Below, piece after piece: positions 50,038-59,756 of a stretch of DNA of 64,000 nucleotides. The position numbers were made by a program, and so were the translations under genes. The stretch lies in NCBI RefSeq assembly GCF_004353925.1, contig NZ_SMOK01000012.1, forward strand, positions 186,001-250,000, written 5' to 3'. Origin of the DNA: Pseudomonas sp. H9 (lineage in GTDB: Bacteria; Pseudomonadota; Gammaproteobacteria; Pseudomonadales; Pseudomonadaceae). The stretch's first letter is position 1. Every line of letters starts with the position of its first letter. The notes under the pieces were generated by a model. It searched no databases. It had not been told where the DNA came from and saw only the letters and a list, made by a program, of their open reading frames with translations.

Positions 50038-52113
50038 TCACACCTGTCCATATTGCTGGCCATGACGCAGCCAGCGGTCCAGCAGCGGGCTGACATGCTC
50101 CGGCCAGCGTGCCAGCAGAGCCTGGGCGGCATCGCGTACCGCTGGCAAGAGATCAGCGTCACGCATCAGGTCAGCCACCTTGAACTGCAGCAGGCCGGTC
50201 TGGCGCGTACCGAGCATTTCACCGGGGCCGCGCAGCTCGAGGTCTTTCTCGGCGATGATGAAGCCGTCATTGGTTTCGCGCATGATCCCCAGGCGCTCGC
50301 GACCAATCTGCGACAGTGGCGGGTGATACATCAGTACACAGTGACTCACCGCGCTGCCGCGTCCGACCCGGCCGCGCAACTGGTGCAATTGGGCCAGGCC
50401 AAGGCGTTCAGGGTTCTCGATAATCATCAGGCTGGCGTTGGGCACGTCGACACCGACTTCGATCACGGTGGTCGCCACCAGCAACTGCAGGTTGCCTTGC
50501 TTGAACTCGGCCATTACCGCCGCTTTTTCGGCAGGCTTCATGCGCCCGTGAATCAGGCCGACGCGCAGTTCTCCCAAGGCACTGCCCAGCTCCTCGAAGG
50601 TGGTTTCAGCAGCCTGGCAGGTCAGCTCTTCGGATTCTTCGATCAGGGTACATACCCAATAAGCCTGACGCCCCTCGGCGCACGCCGCGCGCACCCGTTC
50701 AACCACCTCGAAGCGACGGCTGTCAGCAACCAGCACAGTGTTTACCGGCGTACGCCCAGGCGGCAATTCATCGAGGATCGAGGTGTCCAGGTCTGCGTAG
50801 GCACTCATCGCCAATGTGCGCGGGATGGGCGTTGCAGTCATGATCAACTGGTGAGGGCAGAGTTGCCCGCCAACGCCTTTCTGGCGCAGCGCCAGGCGTT
50901 GTTGAACGCCGAAGCGATGCTGCTCGTCGATGATTGCCAGGGCCAGGTTGTGGAATTTCACTTCTTCTTGGAACAGTGCATGGGTGCCCACCACCATTGG
51001 GGCGCCTGCTGCGATTTGCTCCAGGGCGCTGGCGCGGGCCTTGCCTTTGAGCTTGCCGGCCAACCAGGCAACTTCGATACCCAGCGGCTCCAGCCAGCGT
51101 TTGAAGGTGGCGTAGTGCTGTTCAGCGAGGATCTCGGTGGGGGCCATCAGCGCCACCTGGTAGCCCGCTTCCAGCGCCTGCAGGGCAGCCAGCGCGGCCA
51201 CCACGGTTTTGCCGGCACCGACGTCACCTTGTACCAGGCGCAGCATAGGCTCGGGCTGACTGAGATCGTAGGCAATCTCGTTGCCAACTCGTTGCTGGGC
51301 TCCGGTGGGCGCAAAGCCGAGGTTGGCCAGGTATTGCTGGGGCAGGCGCGTGGCCTTGGGCAGTACCGGTGCTCGTTGCGCTCGCAGGCTTTCGCGCAGG
51401 CGCTGCTGCGATAGCTGGTGGGTCAGCAGTTCTTCAAACGCCAGTCGGTGCTGGGCCCAGTGCTGGCCTTCGGCAAGTTCGTCGACATCGGCGTCGGCTG
51501 GTGGGTGATGCAGGTAGCGGATCGCTTCATCCAGCGGTGCCAGTTGGTAGTCCCGGGCCAGCTCCAGCGGCAGCCAATCGGGCAGGCTACGCGGGCCGAG
51601 CATCGCCAGGCTTTGCTGGCACAGCTGACGCAGGCGCTGCTGGGTCAGGCCTTCAGTGGTCGGGTAGATAGGGGTCAGGGTCTGTTCCACGGGCACCGGT
51701 TCGTCGCCGGTCAGGGCGCGATACTCCGGGTGGTAGATTTCCAGGCCCGAGGCGCCGGGGCGGGCTTCGCCATAGCAGCGCAGGTGAGTGCCACGTTTCA
51801 GGCCTTCTTTTTGCGCATTGCTGAAGTGGTAAAAGCGCAGGCTCAGCACACCTGTGCCGTCACCCAGGCGCACCACCAGGCTGCGACGTTTGCCCATGAC
51901 CACATCGGCGCCGCTGACGACGCCTTCGATCACCGCATCCTGGCCAGGGCGCAAAGCGCCGATCGGGGCCACACGGGTGCGGTCCTGATAGCGCAGCGGC
52001 AAGTGAAAGAGCACATCCTGAAGGTTTTCCAGGCCGACCTTGGCCAGCTTTTCGGCCATGGCTTCGCCAACGCCCTTCAGTGCAGTCACCGAGACCTGGG
52101 ACAACTCCGACAT
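50038..52113 (-). CDS. recG: ATP-dependent DNA helicase RecG
   Basis: The 691-residue helicase has an N-terminal wedge/OB domain (LKGVGEAMAEKLAKVGL, DLLFHLPLRYQDRT-like). It also has SF2 motifs LVQGDVGAGKTVVAALAAL (Walker A), APTEILAEQHY, VVGTHALFQ, IIDEQHRFGV (DEQH box), MTATPIPRTLA, TTVIEVGVDVPNA and QLRGRVGRG. It remodels stalled replication forks and branched recombination intermediates. It lies 9 bp downstream of oxyR on the same strand. Confidence 0.98.
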   Translation of the reverse strand: MSELSQVSVTALKGVGEAMAEKLAKVGLENLQDVLFHLPLRYQDRTRVAPIGALRPGQDAVIEGVVSGADVVMGKRRSLVVRLGDGTGVLSLRFYHFSNAQKEGLKRGTHLRCYGEARPGASGLEIYHPEYRALTGDEPVPVEQTLTPIYPTTEGLTQQRLRQLCQQSLAMLGPRSLPDWLPLELARDYQLAPLDEAIRYLHHPPADADVDELAEGQHWAQHRLAFEELLTHQLSQQRLRESLRAQRAPVLPKATRLPQQYLANLGFAPTGAQQRVGNEIAYDLSQPEPMLRLVQGDVGAGKTVVAALAALQALEAGYQVALMAPTEILAEQHYATFKRWLEPLGIEVAWLAGKLKGKARASALEQIAAGAPMVVGTHALFQEEVKFHNLALAIIDEQHRFGVQQRLALRQKGVGGQLCPHQLIMTATPIPRTLAMSAYADLDTSILDELPPGRTPVNTVLVADSRRFEVVERVRAACAEGRQAYWVCTLIEESEELTCQAAETTFEELGSALGELRVGLIHGRMKPAEKAAVMAEFKQGNLQLLVATTVIEVGVDVPNASLMIIENPERLGLAQLHQLRGRVGRGSAVSHCVLMYHPPLSQIGRERLGIMRETNDGFIIAEKDLELRGPGEMLGTRQTGLLQFKVADLMRDADLLPAVRDAAQALLARWPEHVSPLLDRWLRHGQQYGQV

Positions 52114-52122
52114 GCTGACGTC

Positions 52123-53043
52123 CTACGCGCTCACCGGTGGTTTGGCCACCGAGCACAGACGGATGGAGTCGGCGAGGATCTCGATTGCCTTGGGCCGTGG
52201 GAAGCTGGCGCGCCAGGCAATGGCCACGGTGCGGAACGGCGCCGGTGGGCTCAAGGGGCGCACTTCGATGACGCCCGGTGCGTAGTGATGGCTGTGTACC
52301 GCCGACAGCGGCAGGATCGACACGCCAAGGCCCGACGCGACCATGTGGCGGATGGTTTCCAGCGAGCTGGATTCGACCGTGGTGTGCTTGGCACCGTCAC
52401 TGCCCTTGGTCAGGGTCGGGCAGGCCTCAAGGACCTGATCGCGGAAGCAGTGGCCTTCACCGAGCAACAGCAGGCTCTTGTCGTTGAGCAGGCTGGCGTC
52501 GATGGTTTCTTTCTTGGTCCAGGGGTGCTCGCTGGGCATCAGCACATAGAAAGGCTCATCGTACAGCGGCAGGGTCAGCACATCGGCTTCATTGAATGGC
52601 AGCGCGATGATCACGGCGTCTAGTTCACCGTTGCGCAGCTTGTCGCGCAGGATGTGCGTGAAGTTTTCTTCGATGTACAACGGCATCTGCGGGGCGACCC
52701 GATGCAGTTGCGGGATCAGGTGCGGGAACAGGTAAGGGCCGACGGTGTAGATGGCCCCGACTTTCAGCGGTGCGGTCAACTGGTTCTTACCGGCCTGGGC
52801 CAGCTCGCGAATGCCTTGGGCTTGCTCGAGGACTTTCTGGGCCTGGGCAACGATACCTTCGCCGACCGGAGTCAGGCGTACAGCGCTTTTGCTACGCTCG
52901 AAGATCAGTACACCGAGCTCATCCTCAAGCTTTTTCACACCCACCGACAGGGTCGGCTGGCTGACATGGCAACGCTCGGCTGCATGGCCGAAGTGCTGTT
53001 CTTGAGCAAGGGTGACGATGTAGCGTAATTCTGTGAGGGTCAT
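52123..53043 (-). CDS. oxyR: Hydrogen peroxide-sensing LysR regulator OxyR
   Basis: The 306-residue protein has the LysR winged helix (MTLTELRYIVTLAQEQHFGHAAERCHVSQPTLSVGVKKLE). Both redox cysteines are present at the E. coli positions, Cys199 and Cys208 in LGEGHCFRDQVLEACP. It activates catalase and peroxidase genes on disulfide formation. recG follows after 9 bp, so the repair helicase may be co-transcribed with the oxidative stress sensor, an arrangement known in pseudomonads. Confidence 0.98.
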   Translation of the reverse strand: MTLTELRYIVTLAQEQHFGHAAERCHVSQPTLSVGVKKLEDELGVLIFERSKSAVRLTPVGEGIVAQAQKVLEQAQGIRELAQAGKNQLTAPLKVGAIYTVGPYLFPHLIPQLHRVAPQMPLYIEENFTHILRDKLRNGELDAVIIALPFNEADVLTLPLYDEPFYVLMPSEHPWTKKETIDASLLNDKSLLLLGEGHCFRDQVLEACPTLTKGSDGAKHTTVESSSLETIRHMVASGLGVSILPLSAVHSHHYAPGVIEVRPLSPPAPFRTVAIAWRASFPRPKAIEILADSIRLCSVAKPPVSA

Positions 53044-53136
53044 AACGTGCGTCCATGAAGTTGCGGCCCCAGCATAGCGGCTGCAATCGATAGACGCACG
53101 TTATCAGAGTTGCCTGGTTGTGACAGAAACAAAGTG

Positions 53137-53874
53137 TTAGCGCTTGTCCAGCGAGTAGACGAAAGGCGCGATCACCTCGATGCTGCCGTTGTTAAGCAAT
53201 TCCTTGGGCGGCGGTGGAACCGGCTGGGCACGACGAATCATCTCCAGCGTTGCCCGATCCAGTGCGGCACTGCCCGAACCTCCGGCCAGGGTGTACGAAA
53301 GGATCTTGCCCTCGCCATCAACCACAAAGCGCAGACGGTTGATGCCTTCCATGCGCATACGACGGGCGTTTTCCGGGTAGCGCTTGTACTTGGCCAAGTG
53401 GCGCAACAGGTCGCTCTGCCAGGTTGGCAAGGCATTGCTGTTGGTAGCGATACTCGGCGCTGGCGCTGCGGACTTCTGAGTCGGCGCGTTGCTTGGCGGT
53501 GTATCGACCACTTCTTCGTCAGCAGGCTTTTCCTGCGGCGGCTCAGGCTTTTTCTCAGGCTTGGGCGGCTGCGGTTTAGCCTTCGGCTTGACCGGCTTGG
53601 CAATGGCGATTTTCGGTTTTGGCGCCTCGGCCAGTTTCGGCAATGGCGGTTCTTCAACCGGCGCTGGCGGCTGTGGCGGAGTCACGACCTTCGGCGGCGG
53701 TGGAGGTGCCGGTTCGGGCATCGGGGCCATTTCGATCATCATCGCCGCGGGCGGCAGTTCGATCGCTTGGGGTACCGACCAATTGAGCGTCAGCAGCACG
53801 GCGACGGCATGGATACCCAGCACAATCGCCAGACTGATGCTGTAACGCGTCATTTTATGCCGCGTCTTGATCAT
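53137..53874 (-). CDS. tonB: TonB energy transducer
   Basis: The 245-residue protein has an N-terminal membrane anchor (YSISLAIVLGIHAVAVLLTL). A long Pro/Lys/Glu-rich spacer follows (about 40-140: PAPPPPPKVVTPPQPPAP, KPKAKPQPPKPEKKP), then a C-terminal TonB domain (KYKRYPENARRMRMEGINRLRFVVDGEGKI and LDRATLEMIRRAQPVP). It passes proton-motive energy from ExbBD to outer-membrane receptors. Its ATG overlaps the exbD stop (ATGA), so translation is coupled. Confidence 0.96.
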   Translation of the reverse strand: MIKTRHKMTRYSISLAIVLGIHAVAVLLTLNWSVPQAIELPPAAMMIEMAPMPEPAPPPPPKVVTPPQPPAPVEEPPLPKLAEAPKPKIAIAKPVKPKAKPQPPKPEKKPEPPQEKPADEEVVDTPPSNAPTQKSAAPAPSIATNSNALPTWQSDLLRHLAKYKRYPENARRMRMEGINRLRFVVDGEGKILSYTLAGGSGSAALDRATLEMIRRAQPVPPPPKELLNNGSIEVIAPFVYSLDKR

Positions 53875-54296
53875 TTTTTGGCTGCCGTCTCAAGCCCGAC
53901 CAGACCGACTTTCAGGTAACCGGCCGCGCGCAGCGAATTCATGACTTCCATCAGATCGCCGTAATCCACGCCTTTGTCAGCCTGGAAGAAGATCGTCGTG
54001 TCCTTGTCGCCCTTGGTCTTGGCGTCGAGTACTGCGCCGAGCTGGTCGCGTTGCACCTGCTCGTCACCGACATAGACGTTCTGATCGGCTTTGACGCTGA
54101 GGAACACCGGTTTCTCGGGCCTCGGCGCTGGCTTGGCGGTCGAGGCCGGCAGGTCGACCTTGATGTCGACGGTAGCCAGTGGCGCTGCCACCATGAAGAT
54201 GATCAGCAGGACCAACATCACGTCGATGAACGGCGTGACGTTGATTTCGTGGTTCTCGGCGAGGTCGTCGCCACCTTCGTTAAGATGCAGGCCCAT
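53871..54296 (-). CDS. exbD: TonB-system biopolymer transport protein ExbD
   Basis: The 141-residue protein has one membrane helix with the functional Asp (NVTPFIDVMLVLLIIFMVAAPLA) and a periplasmic domain (KPVFLSVKADQNVYVGDEQVQRDQLGAVLDAKT). It forms the proton-conducting motor with ExbB. The gap to exbB is 3 bp and the end overlaps tonB by 4 bp. Confidence 0.97.
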   Translation of the reverse strand: MGLHLNEGGDDLAENHEINVTPFIDVMLVLLIIFMVAAPLATVDIKVDLPASTAKPAPRPEKPVFLSVKADQNVYVGDEQVQRDQLGAVLDAKTKGDKDTTIFFQADKGVDYGDLMEVMNSLRAAGYLKVGLVGLETAAKK

Positions 54297-54299
54297 GGA

Positions 54300-55325
54300 T
54301 TACCCCACTTTCACCATGTGAGGTGCAGTGGCGCGATCAGCTGGCTGGTGGTCCAGGTCGCGGCTGACCAGCAACAGGACTTCTGCCGAAGCATCCGACA
54401 CCTGTGCTTTGTAACCGGCGATGGAGCGGGCGAAGACGTTATAGATAACTACAGCCGGGATCGCTGCAACCAGGCCCAGTGCGGTGGCCAGCAGGGCCTC
54501 GGCAATACCTGGGGCAACAACGGCGAGGTTGGTGGTTTGGGTTTTGGCGATGCCGATGAAGCTGTTCATGATGCCCCATACGGTACCGAACAGACCGACG
54601 AACGGAGCGGTGGAACCGATGGTTGCCAGCGCGCCGGTGCCGCTGCTCATGTTGCGGCCGCTGGCAGCTACCAGACGCTCAAGACGGAAGCTGACGCGCT
54701 CTTTGATACCTTCTTTCTCGCGGGTATTGGCCGACAGACGCATTTCATCCAAGGCATCGTGAACCAGCACGTGGCCCAGGGTGCCTTCCTTGTTGGTGGC
54801 GTCGCTGGCTTCTTTGAGGGTGGTGGCTTTTTTCAGCAGGGCGATATCGCCACGCAGACGACGCTTGGCGCCCATCAGCTCGAAGCCTTTGGCGATCCAG
54901 ATAGTCCAGGTGATGATCGAGGCAATGACCAGGCCGATCATGACGATCTTGACCACGATGTCGGCGTTTTTGTACATGCCCCATGGAGACAGGTCGTGGG
55001 CCATGCCCAGGCTGGTGTCTTCAACCAGCGCTTCGACTTCGGCAGCTTCGCTGGCGGCCTGACCTTCAACAGGTGCTTGGCCAGCAATCGGGGCCTGGCC
55101 AGCAACAGGCGCTGGCGCAGCGGCTGGGTCAGCTGGTGTGGCTGGCTGTTCGCCAGGTGCTGCTGGGGCAGCAGCAGGCGCTACGGCAGCAGCGGGCGTT
55201 GCAGCAGGTGTGGTCGGCTCATCGGCCAATGCAGCCGGGGCCACGGCCAGGCTGAACATCAGCGCGGCAATGGCGCGCCATACGCGCGGCGTGGTTGGCG
55301 AAGCGGAAGGTTGGATACGTGTCAT
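54300..55325 (-). CDS. exbB: TonB-system biopolymer transport protein ExbB with periplasmic extension
   Basis: The 341-residue form is longer than E. coli ExbB (about 244). It begins with a signal sequence (VWRAIAALMFSLAVAPAALA) and an Ala/Pro-rich periplasmic segment (about 35-110: VAPAAAPAAPGEQPATPADP). The MotA/TolQ/ExbB core follows with three helices (VVKIVMIGLVIASIITWTIWI, GALATIGSTAPFVGLFGTVWGIMNSF, GIAEALLATALGLVAAIPAVVIYN). The extension is a known feature of Pseudomonas ExbB. No convincing Fur box was found in the 195 bp upstream. Confidence 0.96.
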   Translation of the reverse strand: MTRIQPSASPTTPRVWRAIAALMFSLAVAPAALADEPTTPAATPAAAVAPAAAPAAPGEQPATPADPAAAPAPVAGQAPIAGQAPVEGQAASEAAEVEALVEDTSLGMAHDLSPWGMYKNADIVVKIVMIGLVIASIITWTIWIAKGFELMGAKRRLRGDIALLKKATTLKEASDATNKEGTLGHVLVHDALDEMRLSANTREKEGIKERVSFRLERLVAASGRNMSSGTGALATIGSTAPFVGLFGTVWGIMNSFIGIAKTQTTNLAVVAPGIAEALLATALGLVAAIPAVVIYNVFARSIAGYKAQVSDASAEVLLLVSRDLDHQPADRATAPHMVKVG

Positions 55326-55520
55326 GCTGGCCGGACCTGATGAAGAAGAAAGAGTTGCTTGTCCTTCCAGGCCTCGATACAGGCCGAGAACAAAATTGGG
55401 CGGCCATTATTGCAAGTAATTCTTGTTAGCAGAAGTAATAAAGTTACTTTTTTTCCATCATTGCTAGCCGCCTATCGATTTATTTGGATAGGCTTGGCCT
55501 TTGATTTACGGAGTTCGGCA

Positions 55521-56381
55521 ATGTCTGCGTCGTCTGTTTTGATCGTCGGGTGTGGCGATGTCGGTAGTCGCCTGGCCAAGAAAATGCTGGTTTCTGGCTG
55601 GCAAGTGAGTGGGCTTCGCCGCAGCGTGAGCGAGCTGCCAGCAGGGGTGACGCCGGTGGCTGCGGACCTGTTCGACCCGCAGTGCCCGGCCACCTGGCCG
55701 ACAGAGGCGCCGGACTACCTGGTTTACTGTGCGGCGGCGAGCCAGCATGACGAAGCCGGTTATCAAGCGGCCTATGTCGGAGGTCTGAAGCACGTTTTGA
55801 GCTGGCTGGCTGAGCGCGGGCAGGCGCCACGACGCTTGCTGTTCGTGTCCAGTAGCGGTGTTTACGCTCAGCAGCAAGGCGAGTGGATCGACGAGATGTC
55901 GGCGACCGAACCGCAAAGCTATACCGGTACGGTCATGCTTGAGGCCGAACAGTTGGCGTTGGCCAGTGGCATTCCTGCGTCGGTTGTGCGGTTGACGGGT
56001 ATTTACGGCCCTGGGCGTGAATGGCTGCTGAGTCAGGTGCGTCAGGGCTATCGGGTGACCGAAGAGCCGCCACTCTATGCCAACCGTATTCATGCCGAAG
56101 ACGCTGCTGGCTTGCTGGCTTTCCTGATCAAGGCCGACGCTCAAGGGCACGCGTTGGACGATTGCTACATCGGCGTCGATGACGCGCCGGCACCGCTGGC
56201 CGAGGTGGTAGCCTGGCTTCGTCAGTATATGGGCGTCACGCAGTGGTCGGATTCGGAGCGGGTGCGTCGCACCGGCAGCAAGCGTTGCAGTAACGCCCGT
56301 GCTCGGGCGCTGGGCTGGGCGCCTCAGTACCCGAGCTTCAAGGAAGGCTATGCGGCGATCCTTGAAGGGCGCGACGCGTAA
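55521..56381 (+). CDS. NAD-dependent epimerase/dehydratase (YeeZ-like, extended SDR)
   Basis: The 286-residue protein has the Rossmann start VLIVGCGDVGSRLAKKML (GxGxxG). SDR elements LLFVSSSGVYAQQQGEWIDE and VVRLTGIYGPGREWLL follow. The usual YxxxK is replaced by YTGTVMLEAEQ, so the Tyr-Lys pair is not in the normal form, as in YeeZ-type proteins. The substrate is unknown. ACGGAG precedes ATG 55521. It diverges from exbB and converges on a lipoprotein gene 8 bp away. Confidence 0.88.
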   Translation: MSASSVLIVGCGDVGSRLAKKMLVSGWQVSGLRRSVSELPAGVTPVAADLFDPQCPATWPTEAPDYLVYCAAASQHDEAGYQAAYVGGLKHVLSWLAERGQAPRRLLFVSSSGVYAQQQGEWIDEMSATEPQSYTGTVMLEAEQLALASGIPASVVRLTGIYGPGREWLLSQVRQGYRVTEEPPLYANRIHAEDAAGLLAFLIKADAQGHALDDCYIGVDDAPAPLAEVVAWLRQYMGVTQWSDSERVRRTGSKRCSNARARALGWAPQYPSFKEGYAAILEGRDA

Positions 56382-56389
56382 GTCTCAGC

Positions 56390-57124
56390 TCAGTCGCGTT
56401 CGAGCAGCCACTGACGCGCACCGGGTTGCAGCAGTGGTTTCTCGTCAGGTTGAGCGCTGTTGACGGCGCGCAGGATTTCCAGCTGATCGCCATCGCGCTT
56501 GAAGATCCATGGCGCGCCTTTCTGGTTACGTTCCAGCCACAGGCTGTCGTTGGCACCGCTCATGTCGGCACAGTCGCCGGCCAGGCACAGTGCATAGCGG
56601 TCCAGGTTGGGTAAGCCTTCGACGCTACCGTTGTCGCGAAAGTGCACCGTGGCGCCCTGGCCTGGGCCTTCGATGATCTTCCATTCGCCGCCCAGATAGG
56701 CACTGTACAGGGCCTGTTCAAACGTCGTACCGGTGCGAGCGCCCATCGGTGCAGGCGATTCGGCTCTCTCGAAGGTTTGCTGCGGCATGGCATCGCTGGT
56801 TTGCTGCACCAGTTCGTCACCATCGAGCGCCAGGGTCTGGACCAGGTTGCCAGCGAACGCGACCTGATATTGCTTTTCACTGGCGATGAGCTGGCCTTCA
56901 GCGATTTCAAAGCCGTTGTCGAAGCTGGCCTGGCTGGCAGCGACATTGACCTTCCATTCGAAGTTGGGGCCGTTGTCTTGCAGGGCCTGACGCAGGCTGA
57001 CGCCTTTGGCAGCGGTATCAATGGCTTTCTGGTTGATCCAGATGCCGTTGTAATCTTCGGGTTTGTGGCTAGCGCATCCGCTCAGCAGTGCGGCAGCCAG
57101 GGTCAGGGCGAGCGCATGGCGCAT
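56390..57124 (-). CDS. Predicted lipoprotein, function unknown
   Basis: The 244-residue protein has a type II signal peptide with lipobox LLSGCAS (Cys17), so it should be lipid-anchored. The mature part includes DYNGIWINQKAIDTAAKGVSLRQAL, EWKIIEGPGQGATVHFRDNGSVEGLPNL and ALCLAGDCADMSGANDSLWLERN. There are two Cys in the CLAGDC segment that could form a disulfide. No family recognised. The gene lies 59 bp after ridA on the same strand. Confidence 0.85.
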   Translation of the reverse strand: MRHALALTLAAALLSGCASHKPEDYNGIWINQKAIDTAAKGVSLRQALQDNGPNFEWKVNVAASQASFDNGFEIAEGQLIASEKQYQVAFAGNLVQTLALDGDELVQQTSDAMPQQTFERAESPAPMGARTGTTFEQALYSAYLGGEWKIIEGPGQGATVHFRDNGSVEGLPNLDRYALCLAGDCADMSGANDSLWLERNQKGAPWIFKRDGDQLEILRAVNSAQPDEKPLLQPGARQWLLERD

Positions 57125-57183
57125 GGCGGGGTCCTTTCCGGGGCAGAGCGAGGGCGAGCCGGGCGGCTCGCCGCGCGGGGGTA

Positions 57184-57564
57184 TTACTCGAGGACCAGGA
57201 TCGCGTCCATTTCAACTTGCGAGCCGCGTGGCAGAGCGGCAACACCGATGGCGGCACGGGCCGGATACGGTTGTTCGAAGTATTTGCCCATGATCTCGTT
57301 GACCTTGGCGAAGTGGCTCAGGTCGGTCAGGAAGATGTTCAGCTTGACGATGTCTTTGAACGAGCCGCCTGCAGCTTCAGCCACCGCCTTGAGGTTTTCG
57401 AAGACCTGAACGGTCTGGGCTTCGAAGCCTTCAACCAGTTCCATGGTTTTCGGGTCCAGTGGGATCTGGCCGGACATGTACACCGTGTTACCGGCCTTGA
57501 TCGCCTGGGAGTAGGTGCCGATGGCGGCTGGGGCCTTGTCACTGGTGATGACGGTCTTGGTCAT
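57184..57564 (-). CDS. ridA: RidA family enamine/imine deaminase
   Basis: The 126-residue protein is a typical Rid[32 protein letters not shown] at the start, [15 protein letters not shown] in the middle and [22 protein letters not shown] near the end with the catalytic Arg. It hydrolyses reactive 2-aminoacrylate-type enamines formed by PLP enzymes. It starts 23 bp after spoT on the same strand. Confidence 0.97.
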   Translation of the reverse strand: MTKTVITSDKAPAAIGTYSQAIKAGNTVYMSGQIPLDPKTMELVEGFEAQTVQVFENLKAVAEAAGGSFKDIVKLNIFLTDLSHFAKVNEIMGKYFEQPYPARAAIGVAALPRGSQVEMDAILVLE

Positions 57565-57587
57565 GATGACTCCTTGCTGTTATTGGG

Positions 57588-59696
57588 CTACGTGCGCATG
57601 CGGGTGATGCGGATCACCCCGGTCAGGGCGCGTAGTTTCTTGATCACGCGGGCCAGGTGCACGCGGTCGTGCACGCTGACTACCAGTTGGACCACGCTGA
57701 TGCGACCATCGCGCTCGTCCATGCTGATTTTCTCGATGTTGCCGTCGGCAGCGTTGACGCTGCTGGCCAGCAGGGCGATCAGGCCGCGTTGGTGTTCCAG
57801 CTCGACGCGCAGCTCGACATTGAACTCGCCAGCGACGTCTTTGGCCCAGGAAAGCTGCACGCATTTTTCCGGGTTATGGCGGATTTCACTGATGTTCCGG
57901 CAATTTTCCAGGTGTACAACCATGCCCTTGCCCGCCGAGAGGTGACCGACAATCGGGTCGCCCGGGATCGGTGTGCAGCACTTGGCATAGCTGAGCACCA
58001 GGCCTTCGGTGCCACGAATCGCCAGCGGGCCTTCGGGTGCTGGCAACTGCTCGCCCTCGGTGGACAACAGGCGTCGGGCGACCACATAGGCCATGCGGTT
58101 ACCCAGGCCAATGTCTTCGAGCATGTCCTCGATCTGCTCCAGGCGGTATTCGCTGAGCATGGCCTGGATGCGTTCCTGTGGGATTTTGTCCAGGGCGCTG
58201 TCGAAGCCATTGAGCACTTTGTTCAGCAGGCGTTCGCCCAGGCTGATCGACTCGGAGCGGCGCTGCAGTTTGAGCGCATGGCGGATATGGGTACGGGCTT
58301 TACCGGTGACGACAAAATTGAGCCAGGCGGGGTTCGGTCGGGCGCCTGGGGCGCTGACGATTTCGACTGTAGAGCCGCTCTGCAGGGGCTCGGACAGCGG
58401 CGCCAGGCGGCGATTGATCCGGCAGGCGATACAGCTGTTGCCAACGTCGGTGTGCACCGCGTAAGCGAAGTCGACCGCCGTGGAGCCTTTGGGCAGCTCC
58501 ATGATGCGGCCTTTGGGCGTGAACACGTAGACCTCGTCCGGGAACAGGTCAATCTTCACGCTTTCAATGAATTCCAGGGAGTTGCCGGCACGTTGCTGCA
58601 TTTCCAGCACGCCTTTGACCCACTGACGAGCGCGGGCATGGGTGCCTTTAGGCTGCTCATCGTCACTGGACTTGTAAAGCCAGTGCGCGGCAATACCGTT
58701 GTTGGCCATCTCCTCCATTTCGCGGGTGCGGATCTGGATTTCGATGGGCACGCCGTGCATACCAAACAGTGTGGTGTGCAGCGACTGGTAGCCGTTGGCC
58801 TTAGGAATCGCGATGTAGTCCTTGAAGCGGCCAGGCAGTGGTTTGTACAGGTTGTGCACGGCGCCGAGCACGCGGTAGCAGGTGTCTACCTTGTCGACGA
58901 TGATGCGAAACGCGTACACGTCCATGATCTCGTTGAAGGCCCGGCGTTTGCCGCGCATCTTCTTGTAGATGCCATAGAGGTGTTTTTGCCGGCCGCTGAC
59001 TTCGCCTTCAATGCCGTCGACCGCCAGGCAATGCGCCAGGGATTCTTCGATCTTGTTGACGATTTCCTTGCGGTTGCCACGAGCGCGTTTGACCGCCTGG
59101 TAGATGCGCGCAGAGCGCATCGGGTGCATGGCTTTGAAGCCCAGATCTTCAAACTCTACGCGCACACTGTGCATACCCAGGCGATTGGCGATTGGGGCGT
59201 AGATTTCCAGGGTTTCTTTGGCGATGCGGCGACGCTTCTCGCCTGACAGCACCTCAAGGGTGCGCATGTTGTGCAGACGGTCGGCCAGCTTGACCAGGAT
59301 TACGCGGATGTCCCTGGCCATGGCCATGGCCATTTTCTGGAAGTTTTCCGCCTGGGCTTCGGCCTTGGTCTCGAAGTTCATCTGGGTCAGTTTGCTGACC
59401 CCATCAACCAGTTCGGCCACAGTCTCGCCAAATTGCGAGTTGAGGGCTTCCTTGGCAATGCCGGTGTCTTCGATCACGTCATGGAGCATGGCAGCCATCA
59501 GGCTTTGATGGTCCATGTGCATGTCAGCGAGGATGCTTGCCACCGCCAGCGGATGCGTGACGTATGGCTCACCGCTACGACGGCGTTGGCCGTCGTGGGC
59601 TTGTTCGGCGTAGAAGTACGCTCGGCGTACCAGGTTGACCTGGTCCGGACCGAGGTAGGTCGACAGGCGATCGGCGAGGGCGTCTATGCTCGGCAC
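57588..59696 (-). CDS. spoT: Bifunctional (p)ppGpp synthetase/hydrolase SpoT
   Basis: The 702-residue protein has the HD hydrolase domain (HPLAVASILADMHMDHQSLMAAMLHDVIEDT, residues about 45-145). The synthetase domain follows (RFKDYIAIPKANGYQSLHTTLFG), then TGS (VYVFTPKGRIMELPKGSTAVDFAY) and a C-terminal ACT domain. It makes and removes the alarmone (p)ppGpp. I chose GTG 59696, which has AGGAGG 7 nt upstream and gives the usual PSIDALADRLSTYLG start; the longer frame adds 14 unlikely residues. It lies between rpoZ and ridA. Confidence 0.97.
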   Translation of the reverse strand: MPSIDALADRLSTYLGPDQVNLVRRAYFYAEQAHDGQRRRSGEPYVTHPLAVASILADMHMDHQSLMAAMLHDVIEDTGIAKEALNSQFGETVAELVDGVSKLTQMNFETKAEAQAENFQKMAMAMARDIRVILVKLADRLHNMRTLEVLSGEKRRRIAKETLEIYAPIANRLGMHSVRVEFEDLGFKAMHPMRSARIYQAVKRARGNRKEIVNKIEESLAHCLAVDGIEGEVSGRQKHLYGIYKKMRGKRRAFNEIMDVYAFRIIVDKVDTCYRVLGAVHNLYKPLPGRFKDYIAIPKANGYQSLHTTLFGMHGVPIEIQIRTREMEEMANNGIAAHWLYKSSDDEQPKGTHARARQWVKGVLEMQQRAGNSLEFIESVKIDLFPDEVYVFTPKGRIMELPKGSTAVDFAYAVHTDVGNSCIACRINRRLAPLSEPLQSGSTVEIVSAPGARPNPAWLNFVVTGKARTHIRHALKLQRRSESISLGERLLNKVLNGFDSALDKIPQERIQAMLSEYRLEQIEDMLEDIGLGNRMAYVVARRLLSTEGEQLPAPEGPLAIRGTEGLVLSYAKCCTPIPGDPIVGHLSAGKGMVVHLENCRNISEIRHNPEKCVQLSWAKDVAGEFNVELRVELEHQRGLIALLASSVNAADGNIEKISMDERDGRISVVQLVVSVHDRVHLARVIKKLRALTGVIRITRMRT

Positions 59697-59756
59697 AGGA
59701 TTACCTCCTGCCGAGGAAAAGGGACCTGCGCCGCACAACGTCGACCAGGCATAGGC

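Noticed and set aside
55326..55520. Fur box for exbB-exbD-tonB
   Set aside because: The region is AT-rich but no 19-bp match to the Fur consensus better than chance was found by eye.
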